A stretch of DNA of 64,000 nucleotides from JAITWN01 sp050486285 (GTDB taxonomy: Bacteria > Pseudomonadota > Gammaproteobacteria > SZUA-140), in contig JBJHCZ010000016.1 in the NCBI GenBank assembly GCA_050486285.1, forward strand, positions 1 to 64,000, given 5' to 3'. The notes beneath the pieces are model-generated. The model saw only the letters and a list, made by a program, of their open reading frames with translations. It was not told where the DNA came from and did no database searches. Below, in pieces: positions 15,159-23,258 of this stretch. The translations under genes and the position numbers were made by a program. Every line of letters starts with the position of its first letter. Within the stretch, counting starts at the first letter, position 1.

Positions 15159-16220
15159 TCAGAGATCGCGGTACAAGCGGCCGGGGTTCAGGAGGCGCGC
15201 GGGATCGAAGGCCTCCTTGAGCCGCCGGTGCAGGGCCATCAGCCCCTCCGGCAGGGGCTGGAAGACATCGATCGCGGCGCGATCGCCGCGATACAGCGTC
15301 GCATGACCTCCAGCCGCGGCGGCGGCCGCGCGAATGTCGGCCGCCGGTTCGTCACTCAGCAACCAGCGCAGCGCCCCGCCCCATTCATGGAACCACTTGC
15401 CGGACAACGGCAAGGCCGGCGCAGTCGCCGCGACCGACACCCGCCACAGCGGACGCTCGCCGGCAAAGAAGCCGTGGCGGTGCTCGCGGACCCGGCGCCA
15501 CCATTCGTTCGCCTGCGGTTGTTCCTCGCCGCCGATGCGCTTGCGCGCCGCGCGCAGGCCGTCTTCCGCGCCGGACAGGCGCACGTGCAGGTTCTCGCCG
15601 TCGTGACAGCTCGCCGACAACGGCAGCGGCAGGCCGCCCCATTCGCGCAGGCGCTCGAGCGCCTCGTCGGCATCGCATTCGAAGACCAGCGTCTGCTCGG
15701 CCTCCGGCGCCGGCAACACCTTCAGCGAGACCTCGAGTAAAACCCCGAGCGTGCCGAGACTGCCGGCCATCAGTCGCGAGACGTCGTAGCCGGCGACGTT
15801 CTTCATGACCTCGCCGCCGAACGCCAGCAGCTCGCCCCGACCGTTGATCAGGCGGCAGCCGAGCATGAAGTCGCGCGCGGCGCCGGCATGGGGACGGCGC
15901 GGGCCGGACAGGTTGCAGGCGATCGTGCCGCCGAGCGTCGCGCCGTCGCCGTAGTGCGGCGGTTCGAAGCCGAGGATCTGGCGCTCGGCGGCGAGCGCCG
16001 CCTCGATCTCCCCGAGCGGCGTGCCGGCGCGCGCGGTGATCACGAGCTCGGTCGGCGCGTAATGGACGATGCCGCGATGCCCGCCGACCGCAAGCGCCTC
16101 GCCGGCGACCTCATGCCCCAGAAAAGGCTTGCTGCCGCCGCCGCGGATCGCGAGCGCGCGGCCGTCGCGCGCCGCGCCGCAGACGGCCTCCTGCAATTCC
16201 GCGCCGAGATCCCGGGACAT
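15159..16220 (-). CDS. glcE: Glycolate oxidase FAD-binding subunit
   Basis: This 353-residue FAD-linked subunit has an FAD_binding_4 domain (LAIRGGGSKPFLG near residue 25, ELVITARAGTPLGEIEAAL, GDGATLGGTIACNLSGPRR, MKNVAGYDVSRLMAGSLGTLG). The C-terminal region ends RRLKEAFDPARLLNPGRLY. The length fits GlcE rather than the longer GlcD. I chose ATG 16220, one base after the glcD stop and preceded by a GA-rich stretch; the longer frame lies within glcD. It works with GlcD and GlcF in the membrane-associated complex. Confidence 0.93.
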   Translation of the reverse strand: MSRDLGAELQEAVCGAARDGRALAIRGGGSKPFLGHEVAGEALAVGGHRGIVHYAPTELVITARAGTPLGEIEAALAAERQILGFEPPHYGDGATLGGTIACNLSGPRRPHAGAARDFMLGCRLINGRGELLAFGGEVMKNVAGYDVSRLMAGSLGTLGVLLEVSLKVLPAPEAEQTLVFECDADEALERLREWGGLPLPLSASCHDGENLHVRLSGAEDGLRAARKRIGGEEQPQANEWWRRVREHRHGFFAGERPLWRVSVAATAPALPLSGKWFHEWGGALRWLLSDEPAADIRAAAAAAGGHATLYRGDRAAIDVFQPLPEGLMALHRRLKEAFDPARLLNPGRLYRDL

Positions 16221-16221
16221 C

Positions 16222-17718
16222 TCAGAATCGATCGAGTTCGGGGAACGGCAGGCGGCCGCGATGTACATGCATCGCGCCGAACTCGGCGCAGCGCGCCAGC
16301 GTCGGCACCGCCTTGCCGGGGTTCAGCAGGCCGTCGGCATCGAAGGCGTGCTTGATCGCGTGGAACTGCGCCAGTTCGCCTGCCCCGAACTGCGCGCACA
16401 TCTGGTCGATCTTCTCGACGCCGACGCCATGCTCGCCGGTGATCGTGCCGCCGGCGGCGACGCACAGCTCGAGGATGCGGCCGCCGAAGGCCTCGGTGCG
16501 CTCGAGCTCGCCGGGCCGGTTGGCATCGTAGAGGATCAGCGGGTGCAGGTTGCCGTCGCCGGCGTGAAAGACATTCGCGACCGGCAGACCGTATTCGCGC
16601 GACAGGTCCGCGATCGCGCGCAGCACCCCGGGCAGCTGCTTGCGCGGGATCGTGCCGTCCATGCAGTAGTAGTCCGGCGCAAGGCGGCCGACGGCCGGAA
16701 ACGCGGCCTTGCGCCCCTTCCAGAACAGCAGGCGCTCGGCCTCGTCGCGCGCCGTGCGCACCTCGGTCGCGCCGCTGCGCTTGAGGAGATCGCGCACCTT
16801 CAGGATATGCGTCGACACCTCCTCGTTGGCGCCGTCGAGCTCGCACAGCAGGATCGCCTCGGCATCGACCGGATAGCCGGCATGGACGAAGTCCTCGGCC
16901 GCGCGAATCGCGAGCCGGTCCATCATCTCGAGGCCGCCGGGGACGATCCCGGCGGCGATGATCGCGCCGACCGCCTCGCCGGCCTTCTCGACCGCATCGA
17001 AGGCCGCCAGCACGACCTGCGCGCGCTCGGGCCTCGGCAGCAGCTTGACCGTGACCTCGACGATGACGCCGAGCATGCCCTCCGATCCGGTCATCAGCGC
17101 CAGCAGGTCGTAGCCCGGCGCGTCGAGGCCGCTGCCGCCGATCGTCAGCAGCTCGCCATCGATCGTGACGATGCGCAAGCAGCGGATGTTGTGGACGGTC
17201 AGGCCGTACTTCAGGCAGTGCACGCCGCCGGCGTTCTCGGCGACGTTGCCGCCGATCGTGCAGGCGATCTGCGACGACGGATCGGGCGCGTAATAGAGGC
17301 CGAACGGCGCCGCGGCCTCGGAGATCGCGAGATTGCGCACGCCGGGCTGCACCCGGGCGATGCGCTCGGCGGGATCGAGCTCGAGGATCTTCGTGAAACG
17401 GGCGAGGCTCAGCAGCACGCCCTGTTCGTGCGGCAGCGCGCCACCGGACAGGCCGGTGCCGGCGCCGCGCGCGACGACCGGCACGCCGAGTTCGCGGCAC
17501 AGGCACAGGATCGCCTGCACCTGTTCGACGGTGTCCGGCAAGACCGCGACCAGCGGCAGGCGCCGGTAGGCCGACAGGCCGTCGCACTCATAGGGACGCA
17601 GCGCCTCCTCACCGTGCAGCACCTGCGCCGGCGGCACCAATGCCCGGAGCCGCGCCACGAGGCGATCGCGATCGACGGCCTGCCGTCGCGGCAGTGATGT
17701 GGCTGGGATCGTATTCAT
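16222..17718 (-). CDS. glcD: Glycolate oxidase subunit GlcD (FAD-linked)
   Basis: This 498-residue catalytic subunit of the glycolate dehydrogenase complex converts glycolate to glyoxylate. Visible features: FAD-binding PVVARGAGTGLSGGALP (about 80), the Gly-rich CTIGGNVAENAGG (about 150), and MTGSEGMLGVIVEVTVKLLP. The FAD-oxidase C-domain carries NVFHAGDGNLHPLILYD and ITGEHGVGVEK, then LLNPGK. I chose ATG 17718 (MNTIPATS) over 17751 because the family begins near it. It is the first gene of glcDEF. D-lactate or 2-hydroxyglutarate specificity cannot be excluded from sequence. Confidence 0.94.
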   Translation of the reverse strand: MNTIPATSLPRRQAVDRDRLVARLRALVPPAQVLHGEEALRPYECDGLSAYRRLPLVAVLPDTVEQVQAILCLCRELGVPVVARGAGTGLSGGALPHEQGVLLSLARFTKILELDPAERIARVQPGVRNLAISEAAAPFGLYYAPDPSSQIACTIGGNVAENAGGVHCLKYGLTVHNIRCLRIVTIDGELLTIGGSGLDAPGYDLLALMTGSEGMLGVIVEVTVKLLPRPERAQVVLAAFDAVEKAGEAVGAIIAAGIVPGGLEMMDRLAIRAAEDFVHAGYPVDAEAILLCELDGANEEVSTHILKVRDLLKRSGATEVRTARDEAERLLFWKGRKAAFPAVGRLAPDYYCMDGTIPRKQLPGVLRAIADLSREYGLPVANVFHAGDGNLHPLILYDANRPGELERTEAFGGRILELCVAAGGTITGEHGVGVEKIDQMCAQFGAGELAQFHAIKHAFDADGLLNPGKAVPTLARCAEFGAMHVHRGRLPFPELDRF

Positions 17719-17802
17719 GCGCTTGCGCACGATTCTAGCGCATCCGGCCACTAACCGAGTGCCGGCGCAAAAAAAAGGCCGCAGATGAAGACCGCCGCCG
17801 AC

Positions 17803-19122
17803 TCAGACCGCCTGCCGGCGATCCGGGCGGGACACGACGCGCTCGGGCGGAAAACGGAACAGGAACCGGCTGCCCTTGCCGACCGCGCTCTCGATCTGCA
17901 AGGTCGCCTGGTGATTGCGCAGCACATGCTTGACGATCGACAGCCCGAGTCCGGTGCCGCCGAGCGCGCGCGAGCGCCCGGCGTCGACGCGATAGAAGCG
18001 CTCGGTCAACCGCGGGATCAGTTCCTGCGGCACGCCGATACCGGTATCGCGCACCGAGAAGCAGGCGGCGCCGTCGTCGGCATACCAGCGGATCTCGATG
18101 CGGCCGCCGTCCGGCGTGTACTGCACCGCGTTGCGGATCACGTTCGAGAATGCGCTGTAGAGGTCCTTGCCGACGCCGCGCAGGCATAAGGTCGCGTCGG
18201 CATCGAGCGTGATCTCGTGATGAGGCGGCTGGCCGGGATGTTTCAGCTCCTCGACGAGCCCGGACAGCATCGCCTCGACATTGACCTCGCTCTCCGGCTC
18301 CTGCGTCTCGTTCAGTTCGAGGCGCGAGATCTGCAGCAGGTCGTTGACGAGGCTGCGCATGCGCTCGGCCTGCTGGCGCATCTGGCCAAGCGCGTTCTCG
18401 ATCTGCCCGGGCTTGAACTGCCGGCCGGTCAGGTTCTCGAGATATCCGCTGATCACCGTCAGCGGCGTGCTCAGTTCATGCGAGACGTTGGCGATGAAGT
18501 CGCGGCGCATGACCTCGAGCCGGTGCAGGCGCGTGATGTCGCGCGCGACCAGCAGCCGCTGGCGATCGCCGTAGGGGACGATGTGGATCTCCATCCTGCG
18601 GCCGTCCTCGGTCGGCGAGGCCAGTTCGAGCGGCTCCGAATAATCGCCGGAGCTCAGTAACTCGATGAAATCCGGGTGGCGGATCAGGTTCTGCACGCGA
18701 TGACCGATGTCGGCCTTCGCGTCGAGGCCGAGCAGCGACGCGGCCGACTGGTTCATCCATTCGATGCGATTGTCCGGCGCGAGTACCAGCGTCGCGTCGG
18801 GCAGCGCCTCGGCCGAGGCGCGGTACTGGTCGACGACCTCGCGCAGCATCTGCTCGCGCCGCCGGGTCTGGTTCCTGAGCTTGTGGACCTGGTAATAGAG
18901 TTCGCCCCAGAGATCGTTACCGTAGTTCGGTGCGGCCTCCTTGCCGCTGATCAGCCAGCGCGAGAAGCGGTACAACTTCCATACCTGCCAGGCGAGCCAG
19001 CCCGCGAAGCCGATCGCAACGAAGACGGATACCCGGTCGAAGACGAGACCGGCGAGGAATGCCAACGTCAGGACTGCCGTGAGACGCCAGAACTCCTTCA
19101 GCCAGAGCCCTGACAAGATCAC
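17803..19122 (-). CDS. phoR: Phosphate regulon sensor histidine kinase
   Basis: This 439-residue membrane kinase has two N-terminal hydrophobic segments (about 10-48) with only a very short periplasmic turn, typical of PhoR. A linker and a PAS domain follow (about 100-195, LPDATLVLAPDNRIEWMNQSA). The HisKA domain has His215 (FIANVSHELSTPL), and the HATPase carries N, G1 and G2 boxes (VIRNAVQYT, DTGIGVP, GLGLSIVKHVL). It senses phosphate sufficiency through PstSCAB/PhoU, which is not in the window. Its ATG overlaps the phoB stop (ATGA), so the pair is coupled. Confidence 0.95.
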   Translation of the reverse strand: MILSGLWLKEFWRLTAVLTLAFLAGLVFDRVSVFVAIGFAGWLAWQVWKLYRFSRWLISGKEAAPNYGNDLWGELYYQVHKLRNQTRRREQMLREVVDQYRASAEALPDATLVLAPDNRIEWMNQSAASLLGLDAKADIGHRVQNLIRHPDFIELLSSGDYSEPLELASPTEDGRRMEIHIVPYGDRQRLLVARDITRLHRLEVMRRDFIANVSHELSTPLTVISGYLENLTGRQFKPGQIENALGQMRQQAERMRSLVNDLLQISRLELNETQEPESEVNVEAMLSGLVEELKHPGQPPHHEITLDADATLCLRGVGKDLYSAFSNVIRNAVQYTPDGGRIEIRWYADDGAACFSVRDTGIGVPQELIPRLTERFYRVDAGRSRALGGTGLGLSIVKHVLRNHQATLQIESAVGKGSRFLFRFPPERVVSRPDRRQAV

Positions 19123-19808
19123 GCCCTGCCGGAGAAACGGTACCCTACCGCGCGCACGGTCTGGATGTTGCGGTCGTAGCCGTGCGGCGTCAGCGCCTTG
19201 CGCAGGCGGCGGATATGGACGTCGACGGTGCGTTCCTCGACATAGACGTTGGCGCCCCAGACGTTGTTCAGCAGTTGCTCGCGGCTGTAGACGCGCTCGG
19301 GATTGGACATGAAGAAGTGCAGCAAGCGGAATTCGGTCGGCCCCATCGTGACGGACTCGCCGTGGGCGGTGACCTTGTGCGCGATCGGGTCGAGGCAGAG
19401 GCCGTCCATCTGCAGGAGGTCGCTGGCCTGCTCGCTCCCCGCGCGCCGCAACACGGCCTGGATGCGCGCCTTGAGCTCGCGCGTCGAGAACGGCTTGGTG
19501 ATGTAATCGTCGGCGTCCTGCAGGCCCTTGACCTTGTCGTCCTCCCCGGACCGCGCGGTCAGCAGGATCACCGGGATGTCGCGGTTCGCGGCGTCGCGTT
19601 TGAGTCGCCTCGCCATGTCGATGCCGCTCATGCCGGGCAGCATCCAGTCGAGCAGGATCAGGTCGGGACGCTGGCTCTTGAGGATCGCCAACCCCTCGCT
19701 GGCGTCGGCCGCCTCGAGGATCTCGTAATCATCGTCTCCGAGCGCGAACTTGAGCATCTCTCGTACCGGGCCTTCGTCCTCCACCAGCAACAGCTTGGTC
19801 ACAGTCAT
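19119..19808 (-). CDS. phoB: Phosphate regulon response regulator
   Basis: This is a 229-residue OmpR-family regulator. The receiver domain has acidic residues near 10-12 (VEDEG), phospho-acceptor D54 (LLDWMLPGM) and the conserved Lys in YITKPF. The C-terminal winged helix contains EFRLLHFFMSNPERVYSREQLL and VDVHIRRLRKAL. On phosphorylation by PhoR it activates phosphate-starvation genes at Pho boxes. A candidate Pho box lies 45-63 bases upstream of its start, consistent with autoregulation. The ribosome site is AGGGTGACCC before ATG. Confidence 0.96.
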   Translation of the reverse strand: MTVTKLLLVEDEGPVREMLKFALGDDDYEILEAADASEGLAILKSQRPDLILLDWMLPGMSGIDMARRLKRDAANRDIPVILLTARSGEDDKVKGLQDADDYITKPFSTRELKARIQAVLRRAGSEQASDLLQMDGLCLDPIAHKVTAHGESVTMGPTEFRLLHFFMSNPERVYSREQLLNNVWGANVYVEERTVDVHIRRLRKALTPHGYDRNIQTVRAVGYRFSGRA

Positions 19809-19852
19809 GGGTCACCCTGACATAAGCAGACGACCGTAGCCTAAGGCCCCAT

Positions 19853-19871
19853 TGTTACACAATTATTACAG
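19853..19871 (-). promoter_or_regulatory. Candidate Pho box upstream of phoB
   Basis: Read on the minus strand, CTGTAATAATTGTGTAACA gives two 7-base half-sites (CTGTAAT and GTGTAAC) separated by AATT. They match the CTGTCAT-AT-rich-CTGTCAY consensus at 6 of 7 and 5 of 7 positions. It lies in the gap between rluD and phoB at a distance suitable for phoB autoactivation. Confidence 0.5.
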
Positions 19872-19895
19872 GGAAAAGGGACGCTACCCTTTTCC
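19872..19895 (-). terminator. Hairpin at the rluD stop codon
   Basis: GGAAAAGGG and CCCTTTTCC are perfect 9-base arms around a 6-base loop containing the rluD stop (TAG, 19886-19884). It would end rluD transcription or separate it from phoB. It lacks a clear T-run, so intrinsic termination is uncertain. Confidence 0.45.
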
Positions 19896-20843
19896 GCAAT
19901 CCGCGCGCAGGACGTCGATCAGTTCGCGCAGGTCGGCCGGCATCGGCGCGGTCCACGCGCGCGGCTCGCCGTCGACGGGATGGATCAGCGACAACCGCCC
20001 GGCATGCAGTGCCTGGCGTTTGAACCCGCGCAGCGCCGCCTCGAGTCCCGCACCGCAGTCCGGCGGGATGCGCAGGCGGCCGCCATAGACCGGATCACCG
20101 ACCAGCGGGTAGCGGATATGCGCCATGTGCACGCGGATCTGGTGGGTGCGCCCGGTCTCGAGGCTGACGCGGATCCAGGTATGGGCGCGGAAGCGCTCGA
20201 CGACGCGATAACGGGTGGCCGCCGGCCGCCCCGACTCGCGCACCGCCATGCGCGTGCGCTGGGTCGGATGACGGCCGACCGGTTCGCGGACCTCGCCGCC
20301 GGCGGTCATGACGCCGCACACCACCGCTTCGTAGTCGCGCCCCATCGCGCGCGCCTGTAACTGCTCGACCAGCGACTTGTGCGCCGCCAGCGTGCGCGCG
20401 ACGACCAGCAGTCCGCTGGTGTCCTTGTCGAGGCGATGGACGATGCCGGCGCGCGGGATGCCTTCGAGTTCGGGATAGCGATGCAAGAGGCCGTTGACCA
20501 ACGTGCCGTCGCGATTGCCGGCGCCCGGATGGACGACGACGCCGGGCGGCTTGTCGATGACGATCAGCGCATCGTCCTCATGGACGATTACCAGCGGCAG
20601 CCGCTCGGCGCCCCAGCCGGTCTCCGGCTCGGCGCGCGCGATCAACTCGACCATCTCGCCGCCGCGCACGCGGTCGCGCGACCGCGGCCCGGCGCCGTCG
20701 ACGGTGATCAGGCCGTCACGCAACCACTGCTGCAGACGCGCGCGCGACCAGGCCGGAAACAGCGTCGCGAGCGCGCGATCGAGGCGCATGCCGGACATCT
20801 CCCCGGGTATTCGCGCGGTGATCCGCGACTCCGTCCCGCTCAT
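19884..20843 (-). CDS. rluD: 23S rRNA pseudouridine synthase (RluD type)
   Basis: This 319-residue enzyme has an S4-like N-terminal domain (MRLDRALATLFPAWSRARLQQWLRDG, about 19-44). The RluA-family catalytic domain carries Asp139 in HRLDKDTSGL, the same number as in E. coli RluD. It also has IDKPPGVVVHPG and ETGRTHQIRVH. RluD makes pseudouridines in helix 69 of 23S rRNA. The start at ATG 20843 fits the family and leaves room for a divergent promoter with the bamD-like gene. The rluD/bamD divergent layout is widely conserved in gammaproteobacteria, which favours RluD over RluA or RluC. Confidence 0.93.
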   Translation of the reverse strand: MSGTESRITARIPGEMSGMRLDRALATLFPAWSRARLQQWLRDGLITVDGAGPRSRDRVRGGEMVELIARAEPETGWGAERLPLVIVHEDDALIVIDKPPGVVVHPGAGNRDGTLVNGLLHRYPELEGIPRAGIVHRLDKDTSGLLVVARTLAAHKSLVEQLQARAMGRDYEAVVCGVMTAGGEVREPVGRHPTQRTRMAVRESGRPAATRYRVVERFRAHTWIRVSLETGRTHQIRVHMAHIRYPLVGDPVYGGRLRIPPDCGAGLEAALRGFKRQALHAGRLSLIHPVDGEPRAWTAPMPADLRELIDVLRADCGKG

Positions 20844-20900
20844 CGGCGCACTCCGGGAATTTCCTTTTCTTTCAGCGGTCCGTCGGACCATAATAGCGGG

Positions 20901-22058
20901 ATGTCCACGGCCTCCATTCTACCCGATCGCCTCGCCTCCGGACTTCGCATCGCATCGCTGTCGCTGCTCGCCGTCGTGTTCGCCGCCTGCGCCACGGTCC
21001 CGGCCGACCGCGCCGCGCAGGACGCCGCCTCCCTGTTCGAGGCCGGCCGGGCGGCGCTCGAGGCCGACGACCACCCGAAGGCGATCGCGTCGTTCCAGAG
21101 GCTCGAGGCGCTGTACCCGGACGATCGCCGGACGCCGCGCGGACGCATGGAAATGGTGTTCGCGTACTACCAGGCCGGCGATCCGGCCTCCGCGATCGCC
21201 GCCGCCGGCCGTTTCATCCGCGACTATCCGGATCACCCGAATCTCGATTACGTCCATTACCTGCGCGGGCTCGCGCGCTTCGACCAGGCGCAGCGCGACC
21301 TCGCCGCGCTGAAAGGCACGGCCGGTACCCGGCCGCCGACCGTCGACCTCGCGATGCAGTATTTCGGCGAATTGATCGGGCGCTATCCGCAGAGCCGCTA
21401 CAGCGCCGATGCCCGCAACCGGGTCGCGCACCTGCGCCAGCAGCTCGCGCGCCACGAACTGGAGGCCGCGAAGCTGCACATGAATCGCGGCGAATACACC
21501 AGCGCCGGCCTGCGCGCGCGCTCGGTCGTCGAGCATTACCCCGACAGCGGGCTCGCGACCGAGGCGGCGACGGTCGTCAACATGGCGAACCGGATGCTGA
21601 ATCTCGAGGGCGCCGCGCGCGATCCCGGCGGGGAGCTGCCCGCCGTCCCCGGCGTGAGGGTCCAGGCCGCGCCTGCGCCCGCGGCGCCGCTGGTGACGGC
21701 CCCGGTGGCCGTCCCGCGCGCATCGCTTGACGGCGGACCGCGCGGCGAGGACTGGATCCGCCGCCAGGACGGCGAGGCGTGGACGATACAGCTGTTCGGC
21801 ACGGCCAATGAGCAGTCCCTGCTCGACTTCGTCGCCCGCCACCGGCTCACCGAGGCGGCGTGGTTCGGCGCCACGCGGAACGACGAGCCGTGGTATACGC
21901 TGATCTACGGCGTCTATGAAGACGTCGATGCGGCGCGCAGCGCGGCGGAGCGCCTGCCGCGCGCGGTACTCGGCGAACGCCCGTGGATCCGCAAGTATTC
22001 CGGCATCCAGGCCGTCCTGGAACTGGAAGGTCTCGACGAACGCGGCGAGCCGCGCTGA
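20901..22058 (+). CDS. BamD-like lipoprotein with C-terminal SPOR-like domain
   Basis: This is a 385-residue lipoprotein precursor with lipobox VFAAC (C30). Residues about 40-250 form BamD/YfiO-type TPRs (DDHPKAIASFQRLEALYPDD, FIRDYPDHPNLDYVHYLRGLARFDQ, YPQSRYSADARNRVAHLRQQLARHELEAA). A Pro/Ala-rich linker follows. A domain at about 300-380 (AWTIQLFGTANEQSLLDFVARH, WYTLIYGVYEDVDAARSAAERLP, PWIRKYSGIQAVL) has the SPOR/DamX pattern; SPOR domains bind denuded peptidoglycan. It is immediately followed by true bamD, so it looks like a duplicated BamD fused to a cell-wall module. Function is inferred. Confidence 0.78.
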   Translation: MSTASILPDRLASGLRIASLSLLAVVFAACATVPADRAAQDAASLFEAGRAALEADDHPKAIASFQRLEALYPDDRRTPRGRMEMVFAYYQAGDPASAIAAAGRFIRDYPDHPNLDYVHYLRGLARFDQAQRDLAALKGTAGTRPPTVDLAMQYFGELIGRYPQSRYSADARNRVAHLRQQLARHELEAAKLHMNRGEYTSAGLRARSVVEHYPDSGLATEAATVVNMANRMLNLEGAARDPGGELPAVPGVRVQAAPAPAAPLVTAPVAVPRASLDGGPRGEDWIRRQDGEAWTIQLFGTANEQSLLDFVARHRLTEAAWFGATRNDEPWYTLIYGVYEDVDAARSAAERLPRAVLGERPWIRKYSGIQAVLELEGLDERGEPR

Positions 22059-22117
22059 CGATTGGCCGGGGCGCGCCTCCGGCGGTTATAATGCCCTATT
22101 TGCGCCCGAACGAATCC

Positions 22118-22912
22118 ATGTCACGCACCCTGATCATCGTTGCCCTGTTCACGCTGTTGCTGCTCGGCGGTTGCGCCTCGAAGAAGTCGCAGGTCGATCT
22201 CAACGATCCCGACGCCCTGTACGATCGCGGCAAGGCCTCGCTGGACGGCGGCTATTATGAAACGGCGATCCGTCACTACCAGGAGCTGTCGACGCGCTTC
22301 CCGTTCGGCGACCAGGCCCAGCAGGCCCAGCTCGATACCGCCTATGCCTATTACCGGCTGAACCAGCCGGAGTCGGCGATCGCGACCGCCGAGCAGTTCA
22401 TCAAGACCTACCCGCGCCATCCGAACGTCGACTACGCCTACTATATTCGCGGCCTCGCGAATTTCGGCCAGACCCGCGGCGCGCTCGACGACTGGCTGCG
22501 CGCGGACGCCGCGCGCCGCGATCCGCGCTCGGCGCTCGATTCCTTCCGTTATTTCTCGGAGCTGGTGACGCGCTACCCGGACAGCCGCTACGCGGCGGAC
22601 GCGGTGCAGCGCATGGTGCATCTGCGCCATTATCTGGCGCGACACGAAATGCATGTCGCGGACTACTATCTGCGGCGGGGGGCCTGGGTCGCGGCGGCGA
22701 ACCGCGCGCGCCACGTCATCGAGACCTACCCGGGCACGCCGGCCGTCGAGGAGGCGCTGGCGCTGATGGCCCGCGCCTATGAAAGTCTCGGCCTCGACGA
22801 CCTTGCCGCGACCGCGCGGCGCGTGCTCGAGACCAACTACCCCGGCAGCCGCGCCGACGCCGGCGACGCGGACGACATCCTCAGCCTGCTGCCGCGCCTG
22901 CCGGACGCCTGA
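22118..22912 (+). CDS. bamD: Outer membrane assembly lipoprotein BamD
   Basis: This 264-residue lipoprotein has lipobox LLGGC (C19). Five TPR-like repeats include YYETAIRHYQELSTRFPFGDQ, FIKTYPRHPNVDYAYYIRGLANF, RYPDSRYAADAVQRMVHLR and HYLARHEMHVADYYLRRGAWVAA. BamD anchors BamC and BamE and regulates BamA during beta-barrel insertion. The length matches the family. It lies 59 bases after the BamD-SPOR paralogue in the same direction, so the two may be co-transcribed and may compete for Bam partners. Confidence 0.95.
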   Translation: MSRTLIIVALFTLLLLGGCASKKSQVDLNDPDALYDRGKASLDGGYYETAIRHYQELSTRFPFGDQAQQAQLDTAYAYYRLNQPESAIATAEQFIKTYPRHPNVDYAYYIRGLANFGQTRGALDDWLRADAARRDPRSALDSFRYFSELVTRYPDSRYAADAVQRMVHLRHYLARHEMHVADYYLRRGAWVAAANRARHVIETYPGTPAVEEALALMARAYESLGLDDLAATARRVLETNYPGSRADAGDADDILSLLPRLPDA

Positions 22913-22919
22913 GCGCGAC

Positions 22920-23258
22920 CTACAGGGCCTGGGCGTCTTCCTCGCCGGTGCGGATGCGCACGACCTTCTGCACGTCGCTGACGAACACCTTGCCGTCGCC
23001 GATGTTGCCGGTGCGCGCGGCCTTCACGATCGCCTCGATGCAGACATCGACCTGGTCGTCGGCGACGACGACGTCGAGCTTGACCTTCGGCAGGAAATCG
23101 ACGACATACTCGGCGCCGCGATAGAGCTCGGTATGCCCCTTCTGGCGCCCGAAGCCCTTGACCTCGGTGACCGTCATGCCGGTGATGCCGACCTCGGACA
23201 GCGCCTCGCGCACCTCGTCCAGCTTGAACGGCTTGATGACTGCCTCGACTCGCTTCAT
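22920..23258 (-). CDS. glnB: Nitrogen regulatory PII protein
   Basis: This 112-residue PII protein is a trimeric sensor of 2-oxoglutarate, ATP/ADP and glutamine status. It has the T-loop with uridylylation target Tyr51 (LYRGAEYVVDFLPKVK), the B-loop (TGNIGDGKVFV) and the C-terminal IRTGEEDAQAL. Whether it is GlnB or GlnK is not decided by sequence, and no amtB is adjacent. Its ATG overlaps the stop of nadE (ATGA), so the two are tightly coupled. Confidence 0.93.
   Translation of the reverse strand: MKRVEAVIKPFKLDEVREALSEVGITGMTVTEVKGFGRQKGHTELYRGAEYVVDFLPKVKLDVVVADDQVDVCIEAIVKAARTGNIGDGKVFVSDVQKVVRIRTGEEDAQAL

Noticed and set aside
17740..17802. Rho-independent terminator after phoR (T-run near 17770 on the minus strand)
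   Set aside because: A T-run is present, but the preceding sequence forms only a 4-bp stem with one wobble pair, too weak to call.
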